NCBI RefSeq assembly: GCF_900142755.1
Contig: NZ_FRCA01000014.1
Location: forward strand, 41,776-105,775
Length of the DNA stretch: 64,000 nt
Origin: Halomonas cupida
Lineage (GTDB): Bacteria > Pseudomonadota > Gammaproteobacteria > Pseudomonadales > Halomonadaceae
Reading direction: 5' to 3'
This document shows, in pieces, positions 34,772-43,057 of the stretch (positions within the stretch are counted from its first letter, which is position 1; each line of letters opens with the position of its first letter). The position numbers and the translations under genes are program-made. The notes below the pieces were generated by a model. That model saw only the letters and a list, made by a program, of their open reading frames with translations, was not told where the DNA came from and did no database searches.

Positions 34772-35160
34772 CGCTCCTTCAGGTAATCCTACCAGGGCTT
34801 TCCGGGATCAAACCAACGCCTTGCCAACAGGCACCGGTCCACCAGCATCGTGCCATCTTGCCACGTATTGGCGGGCAGACCAGCCCCTTTGGGCAAACTC
34901 AGCCTCTTTGGGTGAACACAGTGTGCTCGTTACTGGAATATATTCAACCAGTGCCTGTAAAGCTCATGACCACGCTCTGCCGAAATGCGCACAAACAGGT
35001 TGGATCCCGAGATACACGGACTGAATACTACGCTGACGATATGCTATGTCGGCTGGATAACGGATGAATGACACCAGCACTCCCATACAACAACGCCTCC
35101 GCCTTCAGGTGATATCGACCTTGAAGGCGGAGGCGTTGTAGAAAATGAATCCGTATATTC
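34772..35160 (-). terminator. Intergenic region with an 18-bp-stem hairpin after the antiporter gene
   Basis: ACAACGCCTCCGCCTTCA (35090-35107) pairs perfectly with TGAAGGCGGAGGCGTTGT (35122-35139), leaving a 14-nt loop. It lies 22 bp after the stop of the minus-strand antiporter, so it is probably its terminator, though the T-tract is weak (GTTGTTGTAT). The rest of the gap up to yjfI carries no supported gene and must hold the yjf operon promoter. Confidence 0.75.
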
Positions 35161-36516
35161 CTACAGCATCATGGCTGCCAGCCAACCAAAGCCGATCAGA
35201 GGAATGTTGTAGTGCAGAAAGGTTGGTACCACGCTATCCCAGATATGGTCATGCTGGCGATCGACATTGAGGCCTGATGTTGGCCCGAGCGTTGAGTCCG
35301 ACGCAGGAGAACCCGCATCCCCCAGAGCCGCTGCAGTCCCCACCAGCGCGACGGTCGCCAACGGAGAGAAGCCGAATTCGATGGCCAGCGGTACAAATAG
35401 CGCCGCAATGATCGGAATCGTCGAGAACGATGAACCGATGCCCAGAGTGATGAACAAGCCCACCAACAGCATCAGTAGAGCAGCCAGCCCGCGATTGTCG
35501 CCAATCACCTCGACACTGGCGGCCACCAGTGTGGTCACGTCACCAGTGGCGGTCATCACCGCGGCAAATCCCGACGCCGAAATCATGATGAACCCGATCA
35601 GCGCCATCATCCGCATGCCGCTGGTAAACAGGTCATCGGCCTCACGCCATTTGAAGATCCCGCCTACTGACAACAGCGAGAAGCCAACCAGGCCACCGAG
35701 AATCATCGAGCCGGTATAGAGCTGGATCGCCAGAGCCGCGGCAATCGCCACCAGCGACATGACCAGACCCAGGGTATGTGGCTGTGGCGGTGCCTGATCA
35801 TCCTGCTCGGCATGGGCGTGGCCTTCCGCCAGCTCCGCCATTTCGTAATCACGTGGACGTCGATAACTGATGAATACGGCGACCAACAGACCCAGGAACA
35901 TACCGCCGACCGGAACCCCCATTGCCACCGGCACAATGCTGCGGTCGATCTCGAGCCCCAGGGCAGCGCCAGCCGTGTTGATGTTGGCCAGCAGGATGTC
36001 GTTGAGGAAGATCGCCCCAAACCCCACCGGCAACAGCATATAGGGTGCCGTCAGCCCGAAGGTCAGCACACAGGCCACCGCACGACGGTCCATGCGCAAC
36101 TCGTTCATGACCTTGAGCAGTGGCGGGATCAGGATCGGGATAAAGGCAATATGTACCGGAATCAGGTTCTGGGAGGAAATGGCCACCAGCAGCACGCTAC
36201 CCATCAGCAGGTACTTGACGGTGGCCTGGCGCGTCGCTGACGCTTCTCCGCCCAACATGCGAATCAGCCGGCCAGCCAGCAGATCCGGCAGTCCCGAGCG
36301 AGAGATGGCGACAGCAAAGGCGCCAAGAGTCGCATAGGCCAACGCCACCTTGGCACCGTTGCCGACACCATCGTTGAAGGCCGCCAGAGTGTCCTCGATC
36401 GACAGACCGCCGACCAGTCCCCCCACCAGAGCGCCGACCACCAGCGCCAATACCACAGAAACTCTTGCCAGCGATAGGCCAACCATCACCAGCACAGCAA
36501 TTATGACAGCATTCAT
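35161..36516 (-). CDS. NhaC-type Na+/H+ antiporter family protein
   Basis: A 451-residue polytopic membrane protein from ATG 36516; an earlier in-frame start adds nine residues without clear benefit. Features are AFNDGVGNGAKVALAYATLGAFAVAISRSGL (residues about 45-75), SSQNLIPVHIAFIPILIPPLL and, near the C-terminus, ALGDAGSPASDSTLGPTSGLN, a motif I associate with NhaC-like antiporters of the YuiF type. About ten to twelve hydrophobic segments are visible. A His/Glu/Asp-rich loop (about 226-247) lies in the middle. It could also be an amino-acid/H+ antiporter. Na+ export would suit a halophile (inference). It has its own transcript, ending in the hairpin at 35090. Confidence 0.82.
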   Translation of the reverse strand: MNAVIIAVLVMVGLSLARVSVVLALVVGALVGGLVGGLSIEDTLAAFNDGVGNGAKVALAYATLGAFAVAISRSGLPDLLAGRLIRMLGGEASATRQATVKYLLMGSVLLVAISSQNLIPVHIAFIPILIPPLLKVMNELRMDRRAVACVLTFGLTAPYMLLPVGFGAIFLNDILLANINTAGAALGLEIDRSIVPVAMGVPVGGMFLGLLVAVFISYRRPRDYEMAELAEGHAHAEQDDQAPPQPHTLGLVMSLVAIAAALAIQLYTGSMILGGLVGFSLLSVGGIFKWREADDLFTSGMRMMALIGFIMISASGFAAVMTATGDVTTLVAASVEVIGDNRGLAALLMLLVGLFITLGIGSSFSTIPIIAALFVPLAIEFGFSPLATVALVGTAAALGDAGSPASDSTLGPTSGLNVDRQHDHIWDSVVPTFLHYNIPLIGFGWLAAMML

Positions 36517-36592
36517 GGAGTGTCCAGTTTTCACCTGCGCCAATGCCGATCAGGGTCGCCGAAAGTCTTCGCCCCTAGTGCACCGCGCTTCA

Positions 36593-36695
36593 TTGTCTTT
36601 GAGACTGTCCTCAAGGGCTGTCCTCAAGAACTGTCCTTGAAAACAGCTCTTGAGATTGTTCTTGAGATAGCTCTTGAGACCAGTCCTCGAGCGAT
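36593..36695. repeat. About 14-bp tandem repeat upstream of the antiporter gene
   Basis: GACTGTCCTCAAGG, GCTGTCCTCAAGAA and CTGTCCTTGAAAACA, then the partly inverse AGCTCTTGAGATTG, TTCTTGAGAT, AGCTCTTGAGACCA and GTCCTCGAGCG. Direct and inverted units alternate (CTCAAG/CTTGAG), so the array can fold. It lies about 80-180 bp upstream of the minus-strand antiporter start. Confidence 0.75.
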
Positions 36696-36859
36696 GAATG
36701 CTTCGAATCCCGCCATCCCGCCATCCCGACACGCCTGTGCGCAAGGAAGCTCAGAAACAAAGCGGCACAGATGATACCAGAATCGTCCTGCGGAGATGCC
36801 GTCACACCATCGTCATATCGTTGAGACGTCACTGTCATGTCAGTCGGCGATAGTGTGCT

Positions 36860-37012
36860 TGTGCCTTCAGGAGGCGCAGGCAAAGGACACTGCCCACGTA
36901 CGTCACGGACGCGCTGACGCAAGGAGCGTCACAGGGAGTAAAGGGCGTCGGATGACGCCTCAGGGAGGAAACCTGCCCATTTCACGCCACGGCAACCGCC
37001 GTGGCGTTTTTC
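36860..37012 (+). ncRNA. Candidate CsrB/RsmZ-type sRNA (CsrA-sequestering)
   Basis: No gene occupies this strand. The stretch contains eight GGA motifs within 100 nt (GG at 36870, 36885, 36907, 36923, 36935, 36950, 36964, 36967). Most are displayed in hairpin loops: GTGCC-ttcagga-GGCGC; GGCA-aaggacac-TGCC; TGACGC-aagga-GCGTCA; GGCGTC-ggat-GACGCC; CAGG-gaggaaa-CCTG. A perfect 9-bp terminator hairpin with TTTTT follows at 36985-37011. Multiple loop GGAs plus a Rho-independent terminator are the hallmark of CsrB/RsmX/Y/Z RNAs, which titrate CsrA/RsmA. The 5' end is a guess; TTGAGA (36821) and GATAGT (36849) are poorly spaced, and no GacA-type upstream element (TGTAAG-N6-CTTACA) was found. Confidence 0.68.
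36985..37011 (+). terminator. Rho-independent terminator of the candidate sRNA
   Basis: CGCCACGGC (36985-36993), loop AACC, GCCGTGGCG (36998-37006), then TTTTT. The T-tract exists only in the plus direction, so a plus-strand transcript ends here although both neighbouring genes are on the minus strand. Confidence 0.92.
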
Positions 37013-37075
37013 ATGCCGCTTTTTCATATCACTTTTTCACCGTGCTGCGTGTTCATCGTGTTGCGTGGCCCCGGC

Positions 37076-38050
37076 TCACCGTGACGACGCAACGCCGCTT
37101 TCTGGCACCACGCTTTCCCATACCTCAATGGCTGCGGCCAGATCCTCCAGCGACGCCCCCACCGACTTGAACAGGGTGATCGCTTCAGGCGACGACCGAC
37201 CAGGCTTCTGCCCTCTCAGCAGTTCCGCCAGCTCTGCCCGCACATCCTGTCGGGTGAACTCCCCCTCATCCATGGCCTGCAGAATATCGCCGGCCTCACC
37301 AAAGGCACCGGCATAGGTATCAACGAATACTTCACTGCGCGTCAGACAGCGCGCATCCGTCTCACGCATCGAGTGACGAAAGGCACCGACCAGATCAAGG
37401 TGGGTGCCTTCACGCAACCAGTCTCCATGCACCAGCGGCTGCGTCGATAGCGTGACGCAACTGATGATGTCGGCTTCGCTACAGGCAGACCGCAGGTCCA
37501 TTACCGCATCACAGTCGAATCGCTGACGGTATTCTTCAGCCAACGTCTGCGCCTTGTCCGGGTTGCGTCCCCAGATACGCACCCGACGAATCGGGCGCAC
37601 GGCGGCATGTGCTTCGATCACCATGGGAGCCAACCTGCCGGTTCCTACCACCAGCAGGCTCTCGGCATCCTCCCGCGCCAGCTCGCGTGCTGCCAGCGCC
37701 GATGCGGCTGCGGTACGACGCCGAGTCAGCTCTGCGCCATCGATGGCCGCCAGCGGTTGCCCGTGACGCCCTTCGCTGAGCAGATAGACCCCGGAGATGG
37801 CAGGAAGGCCATGATCGGCGTTCTGTGGAAAGACATTGACCATCTTGACGCCAATGTAACCACGATCCGCATCATCGCCCTTTTCCCAGGCCGGCATCAG
37901 TAGCATTGTCGCTTCGCCATCGGGCCGCTGCATCGCATGGTGATGCCTCGGCGGCGACTCGATTCCCTGACGAAATGTCGCCGCGAGGCGCTCAACGAGC
38001 GCCTGCCAGCCCAGTCCACGGGCGACCTCCTGTGCGGCAATGAATCGCAT
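37076..38050 (-). CDS. Ornithine cyclodeaminase / mu-crystallin family protein
   Basis: A 324-residue Rossmann-fold enzyme. The NAD(P) motif is LLVVGTGRLAPMVIEAHAAV (about residues 133-152), preceded by GAELTRRRTAAASALAARELA, the typical substrate-loop helix of this family. It has VKMVNVFPQNADHGLPAISG and HLDLVGAFRHSMRE for substrate and cofactor binding. Family members include ornithine cyclodeaminase, alanine dehydrogenase and delta1-pyrroline-2-carboxylate / delta1-piperideine-2-carboxylate reductases; which one this is cannot be told. It is 1 bp from the RidA gene, matching the frequent pairing of imine-producing enzymes with RidA. HDAC-like and TRAP genes follow upstream in the same direction. 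Confidence 0.85.
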   Translation of the reverse strand: MRFIAAQEVARGLGWQALVERLAATFRQGIESPPRHHHAMQRPDGEATMLLMPAWEKGDDADRGYIGVKMVNVFPQNADHGLPAISGVYLLSEGRHGQPLAAIDGAELTRRRTAAASALAARELAREDAESLLVVGTGRLAPMVIEAHAAVRPIRRVRIWGRNPDKAQTLAEEYRQRFDCDAVMDLRSACSEADIISCVTLSTQPLVHGDWLREGTHLDLVGAFRHSMRETDARCLTRSEVFVDTYAGAFGEAGDILQAMDEGEFTRQDVRAELAELLRGQKPGRSSPEAITLFKSVGASLEDLAAAIEVWESVVPESGVASSR

Positions 38051-38051
38051 C

Positions 38052-38411
38052 TCAGCCCTCCGGCAACGCCGCCACCACCATGATTTCCACCTTCCACTCA
38101 GGTTTGGCCAGGCGGGCTTCTGTCGCCGCCCGTACCGGAGGCCTCCCCGGCGCTACCCAGGCATCCCAGGCGGCATTCATCTCATCGAATTCCGCCATAT
38201 CCGTCACCCACACCAGAGCAGAAATCAGGTGCTGCTTCGAGGAGCCGGCCCGCGCCAGCAGGTCATCAATGCGTGCCAGCACCTGCTCGGTCTGACCACG
38301 CATGTCCTGACTGGCATCTGTCGGCACCTGACCTGCGAGATACACGGTGCCGTTGTGCACGGCGATCTGACTCATGCGCTGGTTGCTGTCATGAAGTGTC
38401 GGTAACATCAT
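38052..38411 (-). CDS. RidA-family reactive-intermediate deaminase
   Basis: A 119-residue YjgF/YER057c/UK114 protein. RidA members hydrolyse enamine/imine intermediates, protecting PLP enzymes. Key stretches are VYLAGQVPTDASQDMRGQTEQVL (split at SQD), ALVWVTDMAEFDEMNAAW, and PPVRAATEARLAKPEWKVEIMVVAA (split at RLA). In that last stretch the Arg before AA aligns with the carboxylate-binding Arg of active members. Bacterial subfamilies Rid1-7 cannot be told apart here. It is adjacent to the ornithine-cyclodeaminase-like gene, whose imine products would be a natural substrate. Confidence 0.92.
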   Translation of the reverse strand: MMLPTLHDSNQRMSQIAVHNGTVYLAGQVPTDASQDMRGQTEQVLARIDDLLARAGSSKQHLISALVWVTDMAEFDEMNAAWDAWVAPGRPPVRAATEARLAKPEWKVEIMVVAALPEG

Positions 38412-38447
38412 TTTCTCCTTGATGAAGATAGGTCGGACAAGGCTGAC

Positions 38448-39482
38448 TCAGGAATGGCTGAAGCCACGCAGGAATGCCGCAAGGTTATGCGCCAGCGCGG
38501 GAGAGGGATAGCCCCCTTCCTGCACCAGCACCGTTGGTAGTTTCAGTGCACCGATCTGGCGGCCAATGGCAACGAAGTCCTGTGTCTCCAGCTGCAGCCC
38601 GGCCAATGGATCTTCCCGGTGAGCATCCAGCCCCAGCGCCACGACCAGAGCGTCCGGGCTGAAGCTGGCCGTGGCATCGAGCAGTTGATCGACACCAGCC
38701 TGGAAAGCGTCAATGCCACTGCCCAGCGCCAGTGGCACATTCATGTTGGCCCCCTCCCCGGGCCCCGCGCCGAGCTCGTCCGCCCCACCCCAGTAGAACG
38801 GATAGAACTCCGTGGTATCAGCGTGCAATGAACCGGTCCAGACATCGCCGCGCTCATAGAAGATGTCCTGAGTACCGTTACCGTGATGCAGGTCGACGTC
38901 GAGGATCGCTATCTGCGAGAACTGCTCGCGCAAAACGGTTGCCGCCAGCGCAGAATTGTTGATGAAGCAGAAGCCACCGGCGCGGTCCGGGCCGGCATGG
39001 TGCCCCGGGGGACGGCACAGCGCATAGGCAGCGCCACCATCAGCGACAACACTTTCAGCGGCCGCTTGAGCCGTTGCCGCACTGGCGAGAATGCCGCGAA
39101 AGCTATCCTCGGTCATCGGGCAGGCCATGTCATGCAAGTGCCACCCTGCCTGCCCCACCGGGTGGTTTGGGTACTGTCGGCCACCGCCACAGGGATGAAC
39201 ATTGGGCGCCACGATATCCGACGCATTGGGCATGGCGCTCCAGCGCGCATGAATGGTTTCCAGGAACGTCAGGTAACGTTGGGTATGAATCTGTGCCAAC
39301 CGCTCCCGCAGTCTGACGCTGTCGACCTCTGGAGGCGTACTCAGCGCCAAACCGGCCTCGGCCACGCCCTCCATCAATCTCTCTGCACGTCCAGGCCCTT
39401 CAGGAGACTCGACAACAGCGCCGCGGCTGATGAACTGCGGAGGTGCATGGCAGCGTTGGTCGGGGTGATAGAACAGTTTCAT
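38448..39482 (-). CDS. HDAC-like amidohydrolase, probable acetylpolyamine amidohydrolase (copy 1)
   Basis: A 344-residue zinc-dependent arginase/deacetylase-fold enzyme. The active-site motifs are ALCRPPGHHAGPD (tandem His), AILDVDLHHGNGTQDIF (Asp-x-His zinc ligands) and the C-terminal QEGGYPSPALAHNL. Bacterial class II HDAC-like proteins near polyamine or amino-acid uptake genes often deacetylate acetylpolyamines (AphA/AphB type), but specificity for this one is inferred only. It lies 39 bp downstream of the TRAP permease genes and 37 bp upstream of RidA on the same strand, so uptake and deacylation may be linked. A close paralogue is encoded at 44142-45182. Confidence 0.9.
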   Translation of the reverse strand: MKLFYHPDQRCHAPPQFISRGAVVESPEGPGRAERLMEGVAEAGLALSTPPEVDSVRLRERLAQIHTQRYLTFLETIHARWSAMPNASDIVAPNVHPCGGGRQYPNHPVGQAGWHLHDMACPMTEDSFRGILASAATAQAAAESVVADGGAAYALCRPPGHHAGPDRAGGFCFINNSALAATVLREQFSQIAILDVDLHHGNGTQDIFYERGDVWTGSLHADTTEFYPFYWGGADELGAGPGEGANMNVPLALGSGIDAFQAGVDQLLDATASFSPDALVVALGLDAHREDPLAGLQLETQDFVAIGRQIGALKLPTVLVQEGGYPSPALAHNLAAFLRGFSHS

Positions 39483-39521
39483 CCAGGCAGATCTCCGATC
39501 TTGATGTTTTCACGCTATCGA

Positions 39522-40799
39522 TCAGTCCAGCAGCGAGGGTATCCAGGTGGAAAGGGCCGGAACGCCCGCCAGCAGTACCACGACCGAGATGAAGGCCGCG
39601 TAGAACGGCAACGATGCCACAATCGCCCTTTCATAGGGTACCTGGGCAATGCGCGCCGCCGTCATCAACGTCATGCCAACCGGTGGCGTGACATTGGCAA
39701 TGTTGAGCGTCACGATCATGACGATAGCAAAATGCAGTGGATCGAAGCCCAGGCTGACCATGGCCGGTACGACCACCGGACCGATCACCACCAGTGCGGG
39801 CAGCACATCCATGACCGTACCGATGACGATCAACAGCAGACATACCAGTAGTATCTGCACAAAGGCAATATCACTCATGGTGGTAATCAATGCCGCCGCA
39901 TCGCGGGCGATGCCCGAACGTGTCACGAACCAGCCCAGTACTGCCGACGTCGCGAGCAGAAAGAACACCACACCGGAAAACTTGACCGTAGTGACCAGCG
40001 CATCCATCACCTTGGCCAGAGTCAGATTGCGGTAGAACACCATGCCAATAACAATGGCATACACGGCTGCAAAACCGGAGGCTTCTGTAATGGTGGTCAT
40101 GCCCGACAGGATGCCGCCGAGAATGATCAATGGCACCAGCATGGCCGGCAAGGCCGACAGAAAGGCCAGCAGTGCCACGCGCAATGGCGTCGGTGCCTGT
40201 TTCGGGTAGCCCCGCCGCCAGGCCAGCACCATGCTGGTAATCAGCAGCGCCAGAGTCATCAGCACGCCGGGGATGATGCCTCCAGCGAACAGGTCAATCA
40301 CTGACACATCACGCAGCAGGGTGGCATAGACCACCATCACTACGCTGGGAGGGATGATCGGGCCAATGATCGACGAACAGGCTGTGATCGCTGCGGCATA
40401 TTCTGCGTCATAGCCCTGGCGCTTCATCTCGGGAATCATGATCTTGCCGATCGCCACGGTGTCGGTTATCGCCGCACCGGTCAGCCCGGCAAAGAACAGC
40501 GATACCGTCACATTGACATGGGATAGCGCCCCTCTGATCCGGCCGAACAACGCATTGTTGAACGCAATCAGCTTCTGCGTCAGCCCGCCCTGATTCATCA
40601 ACTCCGCCGTGAAGATGAAATATGGCACCGCAATCAGCATATAACCTGACACCCCGGAAAACATGCGATCCGCCAGGATGCCTACCAGGCGTTCACCACC
40701 CAGCTCGTACACGCCAGCGACACCGGATATGGCCATCACTACGGCGACAGGTGCGCCAATCGCCAGTACAACAATGAAAGCTACAATGGCGGCAGTCAT
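39522..40799 (-). CDS. dctM: TRAP transporter large permease (DctM)
   Basis: A 425-residue inner-membrane subunit of a tripartite ATP-independent periplasmic transporter. About twelve hydrophobic segments are visible. Signature stretches are MLIAVPYFIFTAELMNQGGLT, split at FTAEL, then GMTTITEASGFAAVYAIVIG and NIANVTPPVGMTLMTAARIAQVP, split at MTLM. It overlaps the stop of dctQ by a TGATG junction. It would use Na+ or H+ gradients with the DctP receptor encoded next to it. Confidence 0.95.
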   Translation of the reverse strand: MTAAIVAFIVVLAIGAPVAVVMAISGVAGVYELGGERLVGILADRMFSGVSGYMLIAVPYFIFTAELMNQGGLTQKLIAFNNALFGRIRGALSHVNVTVSLFFAGLTGAAITDTVAIGKIMIPEMKRQGYDAEYAAAITACSSIIGPIIPPSVVMVVYATLLRDVSVIDLFAGGIIPGVLMTLALLITSMVLAWRRGYPKQAPTPLRVALLAFLSALPAMLVPLIILGGILSGMTTITEASGFAAVYAIVIGMVFYRNLTLAKVMDALVTTVKFSGVVFFLLATSAVLGWFVTRSGIARDAAALITTMSDIAFVQILLVCLLLIVIGTVMDVLPALVVIGPVVVPAMVSLGFDPLHFAIVMIVTLNIANVTPPVGMTLMTAARIAQVPYERAIVASLPFYAAFISVVVLLAGVPALSTWIPSLLD

Positions 40800-41356
40800 C
40801 AGCGGCCCTCCTCGGCGATGGCACCGGTATCCGCGTCATGCAGCACCTTTTCGATGATCTCATCGTCGTCGAGAAAGTGCTCCAGCAGTCGGAATCCCTG
40901 ACTCAGATGAAGCAGGATAATGGCGCCGGACAATGGCACGGCAAAGGTCGTCCACTTGTAGGAAATCTGAATGTTGTCGGACACCATGTAGCTCTGCCGG
41001 GAATGGATGAAGAAATCCCAACCGTAAACCATCATCAAGACGGCAAAACCTGCCATTACCACCATGGTCGCCACTGCAGCCACCACCACAAGGGAGCGAG
41101 GCAAACACTTGACCAGCAGCGTCATCGCCACATGTTCGCCTGAATGCAGCGCGATGGTTGAAGAGATCAATCCGATCCAGGGCAGAAACAAGCGCGCCAG
41201 TGAGTAGGTCCAACTGAGCGCCCCGCCGGTCACCAGGGTATACAGGAAGCCACTGAAGGAAATCCCGAGCATGGCCAGCACACAGGCAATGCAGAACAGC
41301 GTGGCGAGATAATTGACGCCATCACTCAGGCGTTGAAGCGAGCGAACTAGAGGCAT
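40799..41356 (-). CDS. dctQ: TRAP transporter small permease (DctQ)
   Basis: A 185-residue protein with four membrane segments: YLATLFCIACVLAMLGISFSG; the segment around LARLFLPWIGLISSTIALH; LVVVAAVATMVVMAGFAVLM; and FAVPLSGAIILLHLSQGF. The motif RLFLPWIGLISSTIALHSGEHVAM (split at SSTIA) is typical of DctQ. It is translationally coupled to dctM and lies 75 bp after dctP. Confidence 0.92.
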   Translation of the reverse strand: MPLVRSLQRLSDGVNYLATLFCIACVLAMLGISFSGFLYTLVTGGALSWTYSLARLFLPWIGLISSTIALHSGEHVAMTLLVKCLPRSLVVVAAVATMVVMAGFAVLMMVYGWDFFIHSRQSYMVSDNIQISYKWTTFAVPLSGAIILLHLSQGFRLLEHFLDDDEIIEKVLHDADTGAIAEEGR

Positions 41357-41430
41357 GATGAATTCGACTCAGGCAACAGGCATGGAGAAGGCTCGGACGC
41401 CACCAACAGCGTGGCATCCGAGCTCGGCCA

Positions 41431-42534
41431 TCACTGACCGTAACGCTGGTAGGCTTCCTGTGGCAGCGACTCAGCCAGTGACTCGACTTCGGCCAGCAGA
41501 TCGTCGACCAGTTGAGCATCCAGCCCGAAGTCATCAACGATCCAGGCTCTCCATGCTGGGCGCGCGGCTTCGGACATACGCTGACGCTCGGCGACCGGCA
41601 TGATGTAGCACTCGCTGAACTGTTCACAGGATGCCTGCCAACTGGCCGTCGCCAGCATGGCCGACGCCCCATGACTCAAGGCCACTGCCTCACGCGCGGC
41701 ATCGGTGATCACGCTTTGATATTCCTCGGACAATTCCTGAAACCAGCTGTCGCTGACGACCCAACTGGCACTGTTGTACACATGTCCGGTCAGCGTGGTG
41801 TAGTCGGTGACTTCGTCGAGGCCAAAGGTGGTGTTGATCACCGGTGCATTGAACTGACCATCGGCCAGTCCGGTCTCCAGTGCCGTAATCAGCTCCCCCC
41901 ATGGCAGCGGCGTGGCCGATGCCCCCAGCGCCTCCATGGTGGCCACGTGGGCAGGGTTCTCTTCGGTGCGGATATTGAGGCCTTCAAGGTCTTCCACGGT
42001 CTTGATCAGACGCTCATTGTTGGTGAAGGCCACAAAGCCACCACCATCATCGAAGGTGCCCAGATAACGCATATCGGCCTGTTCGATGGCCCCGTGCATG
42101 AAATCGGCGAACCATTCACCATCAAAGAACGCCCATGCCTGACGCCAGTTGTCGAACAGGAAAGGAGCCGTCACCGCCTGGTACTCGGGGTAGAAGGATG
42201 ACATGGCCCCGGAGGTCAGCACCGTCGATTGCAATGCGCGGCCACCGGCCTGCACCTGAGACCCGGTCTCGACTTCGGAGCCCATCTGGCCGCCGGGAAA
42301 GATCGTCACCACCACATCGCCATCTGTGCGACTCTCGACCAGCTCCTTGAAGTGCACCAGCGCCGGATAGATGCTGTTGTTGGTCAGGCTTTCCGGGATC
42401 AGCGTGGCAATTGCCATCTCGTGGCTTTGCGCCTGGGCTTGCCCGGCTCCAGCCAGTACCAGTGGCAACGTCACCGCTACCAGCCAACGATGCGTGAATC
42501 CGGCATGACTCGTACCTTGCGTGAAAGTCGGCAT
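41431..42534 (-). CDS. dctP: TRAP transporter substrate-binding protein (DctP)
   Basis: A 367-residue periplasmic solute receptor. A signal peptide ends near AGAGQAQAQ. Family stretches include LTNNSIYPALVHFKELVESRTDG, split at HFKEL, then VVVTIFPGGQMGSEVETGSQVQAG (also split), PFLFDNWRQAWAFFDG, and NIRTEENPAHVATMEALGASATPLPWGEL with ETGLADGQFNAP. The conserved carboxylate-binding Arg is the one in NIRTEENP. The neighbouring HDAC-like and cyclodeaminase-like genes suggest a carboxylate-bearing amino compound as substrate, but this is inference. No terminator could be named downstream of it. Confidence 0.93.
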   Translation of the reverse strand: MPTFTQGTSHAGFTHRWLVAVTLPLVLAGAGQAQAQSHEMAIATLIPESLTNNSIYPALVHFKELVESRTDGDVVVTIFPGGQMGSEVETGSQVQAGGRALQSTVLTSGAMSSFYPEYQAVTAPFLFDNWRQAWAFFDGEWFADFMHGAIEQADMRYLGTFDDGGGFVAFTNNERLIKTVEDLEGLNIRTEENPAHVATMEALGASATPLPWGELITALETGLADGQFNAPVINTTFGLDEVTDYTTLTGHVYNSASWVVSDSWFQELSEEYQSVITDAAREAVALSHGASAMLATASWQASCEQFSECYIMPVAERQRMSEAARPAWRAWIVDDFGLDAQLVDDLLAEVESLAESLPQEAYQRYGQ

Positions 42535-42845
42535 GACTGCCTCCTGTTGTCATTATTGTGGAGCCGTCGGGAGTGCGCGAGCCGGGGGCACACAGCCCGC
42601 CTGCATTGTTTCAGCCTGGTCGCTGACTGCAGCCGGCGCTTGCCCGAGACTGCGCAGAATTTGCCCAGGACCAGGGTGTCAGTACAGCGACTTCCCAATG
42701 GGCTGTTCCAGCAGAGGCTCTTTCTAAAGAGGCTCTTTCTGAAGTGACTCTTGCCTGGCGTGGCTCCTGGTTACAGGGACAAGGCGGTGAAGGAGGCAAA
42801 GGGAGCGAAGGAGACAGGCGCTGGACCGGCCTTGCGGCCAGATAT
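42535..42845. repeat. Intergenic region upstream of dctP with a short repeat
   Basis: This gap holds the dctP promoter region. At 42713-42755 an aagaggctctttct unit is repeated two to three times (gaggctctttctaaa, gaggctctttctgaa, gtgactcttgc). No gene is supported. Confidence 0.6.
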
Positions 42846-43020
42846 TATTAACATGGCAATCAAATAGCTCGTCCTGATCGATTTGATTTTCGTCCACACC
42901 ACACTGGCGCAGATCCGCGCATCTGCGCCAGTGTGGTGCGGTCTCGCGTCGGCCTGATGGCCGACGGCGGCACGTCCCTGTGCCGCCATTAACCCAACAT
43001 GAAAGCATGCCGGGTTAATA
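42846..43020. mobile_element. MITE-like multi-hairpin element, copy 2
   Basis: A 175-bp block with the same 13-bp terminal inverted repeats (TATTAACATGGCA / TGCCGGGTTAATA) and internal order as 29409-29581. Its central hairpin is perfect: CACCACACTGGCGCAGAT (42897-42914), loop CCGCGC, ATCTGCGCCAGTGTGGTG (42921-42938). The further hairpins CGTCGGCC-tgat-GGCCGACG, GCGGCAC/GTGCCGC and ATTAACCC/GGGTTAAT follow. The perfect stem suggests this copy is closer to the ancestral form. It lies between dctP and the AraC-type gene. No transposase is seen in the window. Confidence 0.82.
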
Positions 43021-43057
43021 TCGTGAAATGTGGCGGGAGGACAGCCGGAACGCGCGC

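Noticed and set aside
34772..34860. Possible sigma-54 promoter upstream of yjfI (TGGCACG and TGGCAAG on the minus strand)
   Set aside because: Both lack the required GC at the -12 position, so neither is a convincing -24/-12 element.
36860..36980. Riboswitch (glycine or SAH type) instead of a Csr sRNA
   Set aside because: No matching conserved core was recognised, no plus-strand gene follows, and the element ends in its own terminator.
36985..37011. Terminator of the ornithine-cyclodeaminase-like gene
   Set aside because: The T-tract follows the hairpin only on the plus strand, and the hairpin lies downstream of that minus-strand gene without a T-tract in its direction.
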